Shown here: positions 1 to 8,582 of the stretch, piece by piece | How positions within the stretch are numbered: the stretch's first letter is position 1 | How the letters are laid out: each line of letters starts with the position of its first letter | Assembly (NCBI GenBank): GCA_902805655.1 | Contig: CADCTF010000104.1 | Coordinates: 1-38,301, forward strand | DNA length: 38,301 nt | From: an uncultured Acidimicrobiales bacterium | GTDB lineage: Bacteria > Actinomycetota > Acidimicrobiia > Acidimicrobiales > CADCTF01 | Reading direction: 5' to 3' | Notes under the pieces: generated by a model | Told to the model about the DNA's origin: nothing | Seen by the model: the letters and a program-made list of their open reading frames with translations, nothing else | Databases searched by the model: none | Translations under genes and position numbers: made by a program

Positions 1-1721
1 GCCATGAGGTCGGCATGCGAGCCCTGTTCGACGACGAGCCCATCCTCCACCACCACGATGTGATCCGCATGACGCACCGTGGAGAACCGGTGGGAGATGA
101 GGATGGTGGTGCAACCGGCGGTGGCGGCGAGGAGGCGCTCGAAGATCTCCGCCTCGCCGCGCACGTCGAGCTGCGCCGTGGGCTCGTCGAGGATGACCAC
201 TCCCGCTCCGAGGTGGACCGAGCAGAGCGCCCGGGCGAGGGCAACGCGCTGCCACTGACCACCGGACAGGTCCGTGCCCCCCGGTTGGGCCTTGGAGAGC
301 GGCTGGTCGAGGCGTGCGAGACCGTTCGCACCGGCGACCGCCAGCAGGCGCTCCAGGTCAGCATCGTCGACGGACCCGCCGTCGAGCACCACGTTGCGAC
401 GCAGCGAGAGCTCGAAGCGAACGAAGTCCTGGAACACGACGGTGACCCGAGCGCGCCACGCTTCGACGTCGAACGTCTTCAGGTCGTGCCCGTCGACGGT
501 GATGGCACCAGAGGTGGGGTCGTACAAGCGGCACAGGAGCTTCACGAGCGTCGTCTTGCCGGCGCCGTTGCGGCCGACGATGGCGAGCGATCGGCCGGCG
601 GGGATCGTGAGGTCGAGGTTCGAGTACACGGGTGCGCCGCCACTCGGATACGTGAAGCCGACGTTCTCGAAGCGGATCTCCGCGGTGGGCAGGCCGTCGA
701 CGGCCACCGTCGGGGCCTGCTGTGCTCGGCCGAGCGCGCCCTCTGCTGCCATCCGGGTCCGCAGTCGCTCGACGACCTGCACGGGTTGGGCGGCGCCCTC
801 GAGCGCCCACGCGAAGCCCCCGACGGCCAGCGCGCTCGCACCCATCAGCGCCTGAGCGCCCACGACCAGCCGGGCCAGGCTGACGTCGCCCGAGATGGCC
901 GACGAGATGAGCGGCACCAGCACCACCGCGTGCGCGACGCCGAGCACTGCGAACACTGCGAGCAGGGACCGCTGGCGCAGGCGCATGGCGTTCCACTGCA
1001 GATCGACCAGCCGCCGCCGACGCCGCGCGAACCGGTCGACCGTCCACTCGCCGAGACCGAACACCCTCATCTCCTTGGCCGGGTGGGCCTCGACGGCGAG
1101 CCGATACGCGTAGTCGGCGTGACGCTGCTCGTTCATCACGTCGGCGTCGGTACGGCTCGTCCACACCGAGCTCTCCCGCAACAGCCAATGGGTCGACAAC
1201 CAGGCGCCGCCGATGACGAGCGGGGCCCACCAGATCACGGTGCCGAGCACGAGCGTCAGGGCGATGCCTCCGCCGAGCTCGACCAACCCGGCGGAGATGA
1301 AGCCCAGGGCGACGGCGAGCGGCGGGCCGGTGATGCCGAGGTCGAAGTCGCGAGCCATCACCAGCTCGTCGGCGAGGCCCGGTCGCTCCAGGTGCCCGAT
1401 GCCCGCCGGATCCGAGCACGCCTCGGTCAGCTGCGCCTGCAGCCAGCCGGAGGTGGCGTCACCGAGGATGGAGCCGACCTGCGTGTGGATCGGCGACGAC
1501 ATGCTGAGCAGGGCGAAGCAGGCTCCCACGAGCACCAGAGGGCCGGTGATCGTCCGCCCGCCGGCGATGGCCGACACCAACGAGCCCAGGCCGAGGGTCA
1601 AGCCGGCGGGCAACACCGAACGCACGAGCACCAGCCCCCACCACACGGCCGCCAGCGGCGCACTCGCGCCCCAGGTCGCCCGGGCCAGGGCGAGCGGTGC
1701 CCAACCCTCCAGCCGTCGCAT
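1..1721 (-). CDS. ABC transporter, fused permease and ATP-binding protein (C-terminus cut by window edge)
   Basis: An exporter-type half transporter read on the minus strand. The reading frame starts at ATG 1721 and is open to the left edge, so the last residues are missing. The N-terminal half is hydrophobic and contains several membrane segments. The C-terminal half is an ATPase: Walker A GRNGAGKTTLVK, a Q-loop (VVFQDF), signature LSGGQWQRVALARAL, Walker B VVILDEPTAQLD and switch His in ILISHRFSTVRHADH. A GTG at 1739, preceded by GGAAG at good spacing, is an alternative start. Family: ABCB-like exporter, substrate not predictable. It diverges from the ATP-grasp gene with about 75 bp between starts, so the promoters must be packed there. 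No frameshift seen. Confidence 0.9.
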   Translation of the reverse strand, partial: MRRLEGWAPLALARATWGASAPLAAVWWGLVLVRSVLPAGLTLGLGSLVSAIAGGRTITGPLVLVGACFALLSMSSPIHTQVGSILGDATSGWLQAQLTEACSDPAGIGHLERPGLADELVMARDFDLGITGPPLAVALGFISAGLVELGGGIALTLVLGTVIWWAPLVIGGAWLSTHWLLRESSVWTSRTDADVMNEQRHADYAYRLAVEAHPAKEMRVFGLGEWTVDRFARRRRRLVDLQWNAMRLRQRSLLAVFAVLGVAHAVVLVPLISSAISGDVSLARLVVGAQALMGASALAVGGFAWALEGAAQPVQVVERLRTRMAAEGALGRAQQAPTVAVDGLPTAEIRFENVGFTYPSGGAPVYSNLDLTIPAGRSLAIVGRNGAGKTTLVKLLCRLYDPTSGAITVDGHDLKTFDVEAWRARVTVVFQDFVRFELSLRRNVVLDGGSVDDADLERLLAVAGANGLARLDQPLSKAQPGGTDLSGGQWQRVALARALCSVHLGAGVVILDEPTAQLDVRGEAEIFERLLAATAGCTTILISHRFSTVRHADHIVVVEDGLVVEQGSHADLM

Positions 1722-1795
1722 GACCGAATGCTCGCGCACCCGGTTCTTCCGGTCATCGAGAATGCGAGCCGACCGTCCTGGCAGGCTGCATCGCC

Positions 1796-2698
1796 ATGGC
1801 CGGAAGGGGAGAGCTGGCGATCGCATGTCATCGAGCCGCCGCAGCCGGTGACCCTCGCGAGCTCTTCCCAGACCCGGACTCCGAGCTGTTGCAGGAGGCT
1901 CTCGCCCGGCTCGGAGTCGGGAGCCGGCTCGTGAGCTGGGACGATCCGGCCGTCGACTGGGCGGAGTGTCCGCTGACCGTCATCCGCAGCACATGGGACA
2001 GCGTTGACCGGCCCCAGGAGTTCCTGGCGTGGGCGCGAGCGGTCGACCAGAGCTCGACGTTGGTGAACCCCGCAGAGGTCGTCGAGTGGAACCTCGACAA
2101 GACCTACCTCTTGGGCCTGGCCGAGGCCGGCATCAGCACCGTGCCGACGCGATGGGTCCGGGCGGACGATTCCTGGGTTCCGCCGCCGGGCGAGTACGTC
2201 GTGAAGCCCTCGATCTCCGCGGGGGGTCGGGAGACAGCCCGGTACGGGCCTGGCCACGAGGCCGAGGCTCGGGCCCATGTCGGCCGCCTCTCGGCCGCGG
2301 GCCAGGTCGTCATGGTGCAGCCCTACCAGCCGTCGGTCGTCAGTCCGGGAGAGCTCTCGCTGGTGTTCGTGGACGGACGCTTCACCCACGCGGTGCGCAA
2401 GGGCTCGGTGCTGGAGACCGGCGCAGGAGTGCAGGAACGGCCCTGGGAGCGGATGACGTTCCTCGGCCTGTCCGAGCCCACGAGCCCGCAGATGGCCGTG
2501 GCCGAGGCGACGCTCGCTCGCGTCCACGAGCGGTTCGGCCGGACGTTGGTGTTCGGCCGGGTCGACCTCATCGATGACGGGGCCGGTGAGTCCCAGGTGC
2601 TCGAGGTGGAGCTCATCGATCCCGCCCTCTCGCTTCACCTGTCGCCTGCGGCCACCACCGCGTTGGCCGCCGCGCTGGCCGGCCGCCTGCGCGGATAG
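1796..2698 (+). CDS. ATP-grasp domain protein (RimK/glutathione synthetase-like)
   Basis: 300 residues. The N-terminal part has the pattern common to small actinobacterial ATP-grasp proteins: DPDSELLQEAL, then WDDPAVDW and VIRSTWD. The centre holds NPAEVVEWNLDKTYLL and the lysine-containing strand EYVVKPSISAGGRETARY. Near the C-terminus FGRVDLIDD and VLEVELIDPALSLHL supply the acidic metal/ATP residues of the fold. Members of this superfamily join a carboxylate to an amine or thiol through an acyl phosphate; the substrate here is unknown. The gene stands alone between the divergent ABC exporter and the convergent Rrf2 gene. Start ATG 1796 is the first that keeps the N-terminal strand; no strong ribosome binding site is visible. 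Confidence 0.85.
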   Translation: MAGRGELAIACHRAAAAGDPRELFPDPDSELLQEALARLGVGSRLVSWDDPAVDWAECPLTVIRSTWDSVDRPQEFLAWARAVDQSSTLVNPAEVVEWNLDKTYLLGLAEAGISTVPTRWVRADDSWVPPPGEYVVKPSISAGGRETARYGPGHEAEARAHVGRLSAAGQVVMVQPYQPSVVSPGELSLVFVDGRFTHAVRKGSVLETGAGVQERPWERMTFLGLSEPTSPQMAVAEATLARVHERFGRTLVFGRVDLIDDGAGESQVLEVELIDPALSLHLSPAATTALAAALAGRLRG

Positions 2699-2708
2699 GG
2701 ATGGTCGG

Positions 2709-3167
2709 TCAGCGGCTGCGGACCGTCCAGGCGTCCGGGTCCGCCGCCATCTTGGCTATGCGAGCAGGAAGCTTCCCGCGAACGATGTCGTCGAGGGTCA
2801 CGTTCTCGAGCACCGATCGGAGCGCTGCTCTCGCCGCGACCCACACGTCCTGCAGGTGCTCGGCCGGTCCCTCGTAGGCGGATTGCTCCGGGCGGGCGCC
2901 ACGCACCTCCGCCAGGGGGCCGTCGATCAGCCGGAGCACCTCCGCCACGCTGATCTCCTTGGCCGGTCGGGCCAGGCGGTAGCCGCCGAGGTTCCCGCGC
3001 TGACTGAGGACCAGGCCGCTTCGGCGGAGGTCCACCAGGATGTTCTCCAGGAACTTGACCGGGATGCCCTGGGCCGAAGCGAGCTGGTCACCCGTCATGG
3101 ACTCCTCGGCGGCGGTGAGGGTGAGGAGGGCGCGCATGGCGTATTCCGCCTTGGCCGAGATGTGCAC
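2709..3167 (-). CDS. Rrf2 family transcriptional regulator
   Basis: 152 residues beginning at a GTG (HISAKAEYAMRALL, the typical Rrf2 N-terminus). The winged helix covers about residues 1-85, with GIPVKFLENILVDLRRSGLV as recognition region and RGNLGGYRLARP as wing. No cysteine occurs anywhere, so it cannot hold an Fe-S cluster as IscR, NsrR or RsrR do. In that respect it resembles CymR-type members, which control sulfur genes. It is the last gene of the sulfate-uptake operon, 15 bp after the ATPase gene, so it is probably co-transcribed and auto-regulated. The palindrome at 6888-6905 in front of the operon is the likely operator (inference). Confidence 0.88.
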   Translation of the reverse strand: MHISAKAEYAMRALLTLTAAEESMTGDQLASAQGIPVKFLENILVDLRRSGLVLSQRGNLGGYRLARPAKEISVAEVLRLIDGPLAEVRGARPEQSAYEGPAEHLQDVWVAARAALRSVLENVTLDDIVRGKLPARIAKMAADPDAWTVRSR

Positions 3168-3182
3168 CCCGGCATTGTCGCG

Positions 3183-4166
3183 TCAGCCCGCGGCGACCGG
3201 GATCTTCTGCGACGAGGCCACCGACATCGCGCCCCGCTGCGGTCTGACCCAGACGGGCGAGCCTTCGGCGATCCCCAGGTCCTGGAACTGCGAGCGGGAT
3301 GCCGTGACCAGCACCGTTTCGGCCCCGGCCTGGATCTCCACGCGGACCTCGTAGCCCACCCGCACCACTCGTCGCACCGTGCCGTAGTGGCCGTCTCCCG
3401 GGTCGGTGACGACCAGCTCGAGATCGTGCGGCCGCACCAACCGGCCGCCGAGCTCGGTCACCGGACCGATGAAGCGCATCACGAAGTCGTTGGCCGGCTC
3501 GTCGTACAGCTGGTCCGGGGTTCCGATCTGCTCGATCCGACCTTCGTTGATGATCACGATCTCGTCGGCCACCTCGAGGGCCTCCTCCTGGTCGTGCGTC
3601 ACGAAGACGGTCGTGACGTGCACTTCGTCGTGCAGCCGCCGAAGCCAGTCCCGGAGCTCCTTGCGGACCTTGGCGTCGAGGGCGCCGAAGGGCTCGTCGA
3701 GCAGCAGCACGTTCGGCTCCACCGCCAGCGCTCGGGCCAGAGCCATGCGCTGTCGCTGCCCGCCCGAGAGCTGCGACGGGAGCCGGTCGGCGAACTGGGA
3801 GAGGTGCACCAGCTCGAGGAGCTCGTTCACTCGGGTGCGCATCTGTTGCTTGGGCACCTTGCGGATCTCCAGCCCGAAGGCGACGTTGCGGTAGACGGTC
3901 AGGTGCTTGAACGCGGCGTAGTGCTGGAAGACGAAGCCGACGTTCCGCTTCTGAGCCGGGAGGTGCGTCGCGTCCAGGCCCTCGATCTGCACTCGCCCTC
4001 GGTCGGCGTGCTCCAGGCCGGCGATGATGCGCAGCAAGGTGGACTTCCCACCGCCACTCGGCCCCAGCAGCGCGGTGAGCTGGCCGGTGGGGATGTGCAG
4101 GGAGACGTCGTCCAGGGCCACGAAGTCCCCGAACTGCTTGCCGACACCGTTGATCTCGATGCTCAC
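3183..4166 (-). CDS. cysA: Sulfate/thiosulfate ABC transporter, ATP-binding protein
   Basis: 327 residues from GTG 4166. The reading frame is open further upstream, but similarity begins at [11 protein letters not shown], and the GTG overlaps the permease stop as GTGA, which fixes the start. Walker A is [15 protein letters not shown], signature [15 protein letters not shown], Walker [13 protein letters not shown], switch His [13 protein letters not shown]. The C-terminal third is a TOBE-like domain with VRPHDLELV, typical of CysA and related importers. It powers sulfate or thiosulfate uptake with the two permeases and the lipoprotein encoded upstream. The Rrf2 gene follows after 15 bp. Assignment to sulfate rests mainly on the permease pair and the binding protein. 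Confidence 0.93.
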   Translation of the reverse strand: MSIEINGVGKQFGDFVALDDVSLHIPTGQLTALLGPSGGGKSTLLRIIAGLEHADRGRVQIEGLDATHLPAQKRNVGFVFQHYAAFKHLTVYRNVAFGLEIRKVPKQQMRTRVNELLELVHLSQFADRLPSQLSGGQRQRMALARALAVEPNVLLLDEPFGALDAKVRKELRDWLRRLHDEVHVTTVFVTHDQEEALEVADEIVIINEGRIEQIGTPDQLYDEPANDFVMRFIGPVTELGGRLVRPHDLELVVTDPGDGHYGTVRRVVRVGYEVRVEIQAGAETVLVTASRSQFQDLGIAEGSPVWVRPQRGAMSVASSQKIPVAAG

Positions 4167-4987
4167 GAACGTTGCTCCCTTGGGCGGATGATCGAGACGA
4201 CGACGATGCAGGCGACGGAGATGCTGGCCAGCAGGAAGGCGGTGGCGTAGGCCCCGCCCTGGTCGAAGTTGAGGTACTTCTCCTCGACGACGAGGGTGGC
4301 GGTCCGGGTCTGACCGAGCACGTTGCCGGAGACCACCTTCACGGCGCCGAACTCGCCCAGCGAGCGGGCCAGGCTGAGCACGACCCCGTAGACGACGGCC
4401 CATCGGATGGTCGGCAGCGTGATCCTCCGGAACGTCTGCAGGCTCCCGGCGCCCAGGCTGCGGGCCGCCTGCTCCTGTTCGACGCCCACCTCCTGGAGGA
4501 CGGGGACGACCTCCCGCACGACGAGCGGGAGAGCCACGAACACGGTGGCCATGACGATCGCGGGCGTGGCGAAGACCACTTGGAACCCCGCCGCCTCCAG
4601 CGTGGGCCCGAACCAGCCGTTGCGACCGCCGTAGACGAGCACGAGGGACAGGCCGACGACGATCGGCGAGACGGACAGCGGCAGGTTGACGAACGCACTG
4701 AGCAGCCGGCGCCCCGGGAACTCGTACCGGACGAGCAGCAGCGAGATGCCCACACCGAAGACCGTGTTGATCACGACGGACACAAGTGCGACCACCACGG
4801 TCAACCGGAGCGCGTGGACGACGTCGGGGTCCTCGGCGATCCCTTGGAGATCGGTGAGCCCCTCGGCGAACGTGTGGCGGACGACGAGCGACACCGGCCC
4901 CGCCACCAGCAGGAAGAGGTAGGTGGTGACGATGGCCCGGAACACCCAGCGCAAGGCCGTGGGCTGCCGGCGGCGCGCCTCAACCAC
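4163..4987 (-). CDS. cysW: Sulfate ABC transporter permease CysW
   Basis: 274 residues with about six membrane segments. The EAA loop that docks on the ATPase is seen as [21 protein letters not shown]. The stretch [17 protein letters not shown] is characteristic of the sulfate permease CysW. It forms the membrane channel with CysT. The stop overlaps the cysA start by 4 bp and the gene's own start overlaps cysT by 8 bp, which points to translational coupling within one operon. Confidence 0.93.
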   Translation of the reverse strand: MVEARRRQPTALRWVFRAIVTTYLFLLVAGPVSLVVRHTFAEGLTDLQGIAEDPDVVHALRLTVVVALVSVVINTVFGVGISLLLVRYEFPGRRLLSAFVNLPLSVSPIVVGLSLVLVYGGRNGWFGPTLEAAGFQVVFATPAIVMATVFVALPLVVREVVPVLQEVGVEQEQAARSLGAGSLQTFRRITLPTIRWAVVYGVVLSLARSLGEFGAVKVVSGNVLGQTRTATLVVEEKYLNFDQGGAYATAFLLASISVACIVVVSIIRPREQRS

Positions 4988-5825
4988 GTCGGGACATCCG
5001 GCGCTGGAGCACCTCGACCGCGATCATCACGGCCACCGAGATCACCAGCAGGATCGTGGCCACCGACGCCGCCCCGGCCAGGTTGTTGTTCTCCACGCTG
5101 CTCAGGATCCGCACCGACGTGACCTCCGTGCGGAACGGGAGGTTGCCCGAGAGGAGCACGAGCGAGCCGTACTCGCTGACGCCCCGGGCGAAGGAGAGCG
5201 CGGCGCCGGCCGTGATGGCAGGAGCCAAGCTCGGAAGGATGACCCGGCGGAACGTGGTGAACCGGCTGGCCCCGAGGGACGCGGCGGCCTGCTCGACCTC
5301 GGGGTCGATCTCGGCGAGGACGGGCTGCACCATGCGGACGATGAACGGCAGGGTGACGAAGAGGAAGGCGAGGAAGACGGCGCTTCGCGTGTTGGCCACG
5401 TCGATCCCGAACGGGCTGTCCGATCCGTAGAGCGAGAGCAGCACGAGCCCGGCGACGATCGTCGGGAGTGCGAACGGGATGTCGATCAGCACCTCCAGCG
5501 CCCGCTTCCCGAAGAACTCGTCGCGCACCAGGACCCAGGCGATCAAGGTGCCCATGACGACGTTGATCAGGGTCACCACGGCGGCCATGCCGACCGTGAG
5601 CCGGATGGCCGCAGCCGTCTGCTCGTTGGTCACCGATGACCAGAAGCCGGTCCATCCTCCTCCGGCCGCGGTGACGACCACGGCGGAGAGGGGGATGAGC
5701 ACGAGAAGGCTGAACCAGATCATGGCCACGCCGAGCCCCACCCCCGATGCTGTGGTGAGGTGGCCAGGGCGAACCGAGCGGCGCAGCCGCGCCGTGGGCC
5801 CGGTGCCGAGCGCAACGGTCGCCAT
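4980..5825 (-). CDS. cysT: Sulfate ABC transporter permease CysT
   Basis: 281 residues with about six membrane segments. It has the EAA loop EQAAASLGASRFTTFRRVILP and the family stretch FARGVSEYGSLVLLSGNLPF, plus DIPFALPTIVAGLVL in the central part. It pairs with CysW to form the sulfate channel. Its start codon overlaps the last base of the binding-protein gene, and it overlaps cysW by 8 bp at the other end, so the operon is tightly packed. N-terminal residues 1-25 are longer and more basic than in enterobacterial CysT. Confidence 0.93.
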   Translation of the reverse strand: MATVALGTGPTARLRRSVRPGHLTTASGVGLGVAMIWFSLLVLIPLSAVVVTAAGGGWTGFWSSVTNEQTAAAIRLTVGMAAVVTLINVVMGTLIAWVLVRDEFFGKRALEVLIDIPFALPTIVAGLVLLSLYGSDSPFGIDVANTRSAVFLAFLFVTLPFIVRMVQPVLAEIDPEVEQAAASLGASRFTTFRRVILPSLAPAITAGAALSFARGVSEYGSLVLLSGNLPFRTEVTSVRILSSVENNNLAGAASVATILLVISVAVMIAVEVLQRRMSRRG

Positions 5826-6865
5826 CAGGCCTTGCCGGAGGCGGCGATGGCCTTCGTCACGATGCCGTTGGACTCGTCGAAGAACTTCTTGGAGAGCTCG
5901 CTCCAGCTGCCGAAGTCGTTGGCCACGGTCAGGAGGTTCTTGACGGCCGGGTAGGACTGGGCGGGGTCGTTCGCGCCCTCGACCTTGTCGACCCGGACCC
6001 CTGCGACGATGGGCCGGAAGCCCTTCAGGGCGAGCTGGCGCTGGCCTTCCTCGCCGAGCACGAACTGCAGCCAGGCCTTCGCCTTGGGACCGGCGTCCTT
6101 GAGGATCGCGCCCGGGTTCTCGATGAGCAGCGTGGTCTCCGGGATGACGTAGTCGAACTTCTCACCGCTCTGGCGGGCGAGGATGGCCTCGTTCTCGTAG
6201 GCCATGAGCACGTCACCGGTGCCTCCGAGGAAGGCGGTGGTGGCGTCCCTCCCGCTGCCGGGGAGGGCGACGACGTTCGCGAAGAGCTTGTCGAGGTACG
6301 CCGAGGCGCCGGCCTCGGTGCCGCCGCCCTTGATCACCTGCCCGTACGCAGCGAGGGCGTTCCAACGGGCCGCGCCGGACGAGCCCGGGTTGGGGGTCAC
6401 GATCTTCACGCCCGGCTTGACCAGGTCTTCCCACGTCCTGATGTTCTTGGGGTTGCCGGGCCGGACACCGAACACGACGACGGACGAGGACACGACGCCT
6501 TTGTTGGGACCGTCGTCCCAGTCCTCCGCGACGAGGCCCTCGGTGACGAGGCGGGTCACGTCGCTCGTGACCGAGAAGTGGACGTAGTCGGCATCCAGGC
6601 CGGCGACCACGGCGCGGCTCTGGTCGCCCGACGCGCCGTAGGAGGTCTTGAACGACACGTTCCGGCCCTCCGGTGTCTTGCGCCACGCGCCGGCGATGGC
6701 CTTGTTCGCGGCCTCGGGCACGGCGAAGCCCACGATCGAGAGGGTGCTGGGCGCGTCGTCGCCCCCGGCCGCCCCGGCCGGAGACCCGCCGCCACCGCCG
6801 CACGCTGCGAGTCCGAGGAGCCCGGAGACGGCAAGGGCCAGCGCCGCTGGCAGGCGGTTCTTCAT
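5825..6865 (-). CDS. sbp: Sulfate-binding lipoprotein of the ABC transporter
   Basis: 346 residues. The N-terminus is a lipoprotein signal (MKNRLPAALALAVSGLLGLAAC) with lipobox LAAC; the mature protein starts with a Cys followed by a glycine-rich linker. The rest is a periplasmic-type sulfate-binding protein: SYGASGDQSRAVVAGLDADYV and NPGSSGAARWNALAAYGQ match the oxyanion-binding loops of the Sbp/CysP family. It captures sulfate or thiosulfate outside the membrane and hands it to CysT/CysW. First gene of the operon. ATG 6865 is preceded by AGGAG at 9 nt. Sulfate and thiosulfate binders are not easily told apart by eye. Confidence 0.92.
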   Translation of the reverse strand: MKNRLPAALALAVSGLLGLAACGGGGGSPAGAAGGDDAPSTLSIVGFAVPEAANKAIAGAWRKTPEGRNVSFKTSYGASGDQSRAVVAGLDADYVHFSVTSDVTRLVTEGLVAEDWDDGPNKGVVSSSVVVFGVRPGNPKNIRTWEDLVKPGVKIVTPNPGSSGAARWNALAAYGQVIKGGGTEAGASAYLDKLFANVVALPGSGRDATTAFLGGTGDVLMAYENEAILARQSGEKFDYVIPETTLLIENPGAILKDAGPKAKAWLQFVLGEEGQRQLALKGFRPIVAGVRVDKVEGANDPAQSYPAVKNLLTVANDFGSWSELSKKFFDESNGIVTKAIAASGKA

Positions 6866-6887
6866 CGTCGGCTTCTCCTGTTCGGTC

Positions 6888-6905
6888 GGGATCGTAAACT
6901 ATCCC
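6888..6905. promoter_or_regulatory. Palindromic operator in the sulfate operon leader
   Basis: GGGATCGTAAACTATCCC. Fourteen of 18 positions are symmetric (GGGATnGTnnACnATCCC). It lies about 7-24 nt downstream of the predicted transcription start and upstream of the ribosome binding site, the position of a road-block or promoter-clearance repressor site. The operon encodes an Rrf2 regulator, the likeliest binder. The assignment is inference. Confidence 0.65.
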
Positions 6906-6919
6906 TATTGACTTGGTGG

Positions 6920-6948
6920 AGAATAAGAAAGCCGACCTGGCTTGTCAA
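6920..6948 (-). promoter_or_regulatory. Sigma-70-type promoter of the sulfate operon
   Basis: On the minus strand TTGACA (6943-6948), a 17-nt spacer and TATTCT (6920-6925). The -35 box is a full consensus match and the -10 box matches four of six. Transcription would start near 6913 and give a leader of about 48 nt that carries the palindromic operator and the AGGAG ribosome binding site. Confidence 0.75.
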
Positions 6949-7000
6949 CTTTGGCTGGAGCCGTCCGAGCGGTTCGTCGAGCCGCTGCCGGCCCTGCCCG

Positions 7001-7357
7001 TCAGTCGTACTTCACGAGCTGGACCTCCACGCCGCCCGGCTGGCGGAGGTACGACGTGTACATCCGCGCGAAGTCCTGTCGGTGCGGCGGGCCGACGGGC
7101 TCCATGCCCCCGGCGACGAGGTCGGCGTGCGCGGTGTCCACGTCATCGGCGCGGAACCCGAGATGGCGCAGGTGCACCTCACCGTCGTCGGATCCGCTGA
7201 GCTCGAACTTGAAGCCCGAGCGCGGGTCGACGATCAGGGCGAACTGGTCCGATCGGAACTGCGCCTCCATGCCGAATGCGGTCGTGAGCCGTTCGACTTG
7301 CTCGTTGAGGTTCGGCACGGTCAGCGCGATGTGGTCGAACGCCGGGGCTGCGGTCAT
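7001..7357 (-). CDS. VOC (glyoxalase/bleomycin-resistance) family protein
   Basis: 118 residues. The start at ATG 7357 is chosen because AGGAG lies 6 nt upstream and similarity begins at FDHIALTVPNLNEQVERL. It has the paired beta-alpha-beta-beta-beta modules of the VOC fold; HIALTV and VEVQLVKYD carry the positions usually used for metal binding (His and a C-terminal acidic residue). The reaction is unknown. Last gene of the ArsR-fusion operon, separated by about 50 bp from the other VOC gene. No cysteines, so it is not an ArsI C-As lyase. Confidence 0.8.
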   Translation of the reverse strand: MTAAPAFDHIALTVPNLNEQVERLTTAFGMEAQFRSDQFALIVDPRSGFKFELSGSDDGEVHLRHLGFRADDVDTAHADLVAGGMEPVGPPHRQDFARMYTSYLRQPGGVEVQLVKYD

Positions 7358-7409
7358 GGTGGGCTCCTGTGTGGATGGGTGCTGCTGTGGGTCGGGCGAG
7401 CCGATGCGC

Positions 7410-7790
7410 CTAGGGCGCGGCGGGCTGGAAGAGCTCGATGAGGTTGCCGCTCGGGTCGGTGACGAGCACCTGTCGGCCACCGGGGCCACTGACGATCCGG
7501 TTGCGAAAGGGAACGCCCTCGCCCTCGAGGCGCGCCACCTCGGCGTCGATGTCGGCGGTGATCAGGTGGATGCGGTTCCAGCCTCCAGGCTGGGGCTGCT
7601 CGCCGTCCGGCATGGGGCGACCGGCGGAGCTGGCGCGACCACTGAGCAGGAGTCGAAGGTTCCCGCGCGTGACGTCTGCGAACGCCGGGGACACGATGCC
7701 GGGCTCAAAGCCGAAGTGCCTCGTGTAGAAGTCGACCGCGGCGGCGACGTCGTTGATCATGTAGCGGACGTTCACGATGTCGTCGTTCAT
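7410..7790 (-). CDS. VOC family protein
   Basis: 126 residues. The N-terminal module is VRYMINDVAAAVDFYTRHFGFE. The C-terminal module has IHLITADIDAEVARLEGEGV and ends DPSGNLIELFQP, where His and Glu are standard VOC metal ligands. The ATG overlaps the stop of the ArsR-arsenate reductase gene by 4 bp (ATGA), so it is coupled to it. VOC proteins are frequent in arsenic gene clusters, but this one has no cysteine and so lacks the thiol ligands of the organoarsenical lyase ArsI. Function unknown. Confidence 0.82.
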   Translation of the reverse strand: MNDDIVNVRYMINDVAAAVDFYTRHFGFEPGIVSPAFADVTRGNLRLLLSGRASSAGRPMPDGEQPQPGGWNRIHLITADIDAEVARLEGEGVPFRNRIVSGPGGRQVLVTDPSGNLIELFQPAAP

Positions 7791-8548
7791 GTGTGCTCCT
7801 TGGGTGTGGTGGCATCGGCCAGCTGAGCCATGAGCGCGCCGACGCGCTGGTCGATCTCCTCGGCGGTGCGCACGAACGTCGGGTAGGTCTCATCGTTCTC
7901 GCGGCCGCCGGCGGCGGGGTCGGCCATGCTCCAGTGGGCGATGCCGGGCTGGCCTGGGAACTCCGGGCAGATCTCCTTGACCTTGTCGCACAACGTGACG
8001 ATGTGGTCGAAGCGCGACTGCGCGAAGCGCGAGAGGTGCTTCGTCCGCCGGCCGGCGATGTCGACGCCTCGCTCGGCCATCACTCGGACGGCGTTGGGGT
8101 GCAGGGCCTTGGGCTGGCTGCCGGCGCTGCGCGCCTCGATGGCGCCGCTCGATCGGGCTTCCAGCAGCGCCTCGGCCATCTGGGAGCGTGCGGAGTTGCC
8201 GGTGCAGAGGAACAGCACCCGTGACTTCCTTCCCTGAGGGCGCACCGGGTCGGGTGAGGCGGGCACGAGACGAAGGGCGGGGTGCAGGGAGGCGCTCGCC
8301 CGACCGAACAGCTCGCCGCATCGAGCGAGCTCGGCGCGGTAGTACGTGTCGCGGCCGTCGGCCGCGCTGCGCCGCGACGAGATCAACCCTGCGGCTCGCA
8401 GCTGAGCCAGGTGGTAGGAGACCAGGCTCTGGGGCGTGCCGGTCAGCTCGGTCAGCTCACCGACCCGGCGGTCACTGGCCGCCAGCGCGCCGAGCAGCCG
8501 CCAGCGATGTGGGTGGGCGACGACGGCGAGGAGCTCCTCGCTGGTCAT
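7787..8548 (-). CDS. ArsR-family repressor fused to thioredoxin-type arsenate reductase
   Basis: 253 residues from ATG 8548 (AGGGG about 8 nt upstream; a GTG at 8569 is an alternative). Residues 1-85 are an ArsR winged helix (GTPQSLVSYHLAQLRAAGLI). The classical CVCDLC metalloid site in the recognition region is absent; a single Cys lies in ELARCGELFG. Residues about 110-245 are a low-molecular-weight phosphatase/ArsC domain: P-loop LCTGNSARSQ, resolving pair LCDKVKEIC (C-x6-C as in Staphylococcus aureus ArsC), then HWSMADPA. It would reduce arsenate to arsenite in the cytoplasm and repress its own operon. No arsenite exporter is encoded nearby, which is unusual. Confidence 0.88.
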   Translation of the reverse strand: MTSEELLAVVAHPHRWRLLGALAASDRRVGELTELTGTPQSLVSYHLAQLRAAGLISSRRSAADGRDTYYRAELARCGELFGRASASLHPALRLVPASPDPVRPQGRKSRVLFLCTGNSARSQMAEALLEARSSGAIEARSAGSQPKALHPNAVRVMAERGVDIAGRRTKHLSRFAQSRFDHIVTLCDKVKEICPEFPGQPGIAHWSMADPAAGGRENDETYPTFVRTAEEIDQRVGALMAQLADATTPKEHT

Positions 8549-8582
8549 CTCTCCCGCCCCTGAGTCCACGCCTCGGAGGCTA

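Noticed and set aside
15-1934. A 639-codon open frame on the plus strand opposite the ABC exporter
   Set aside because: Its product is Arg/His/Gln-rich without any domain, while the minus strand encodes all ABC ATPase motifs. Long antisense frames are expected at this GC content.
2709-3167. Fe-S cluster regulator of the IscR or NsrR type
   Set aside because: The protein has no cysteine.
7001-7790. ArsI organoarsenical lyase for either VOC protein in the ArsR operon
   Set aside because: Both lack the cysteine ligands that ArsI requires.
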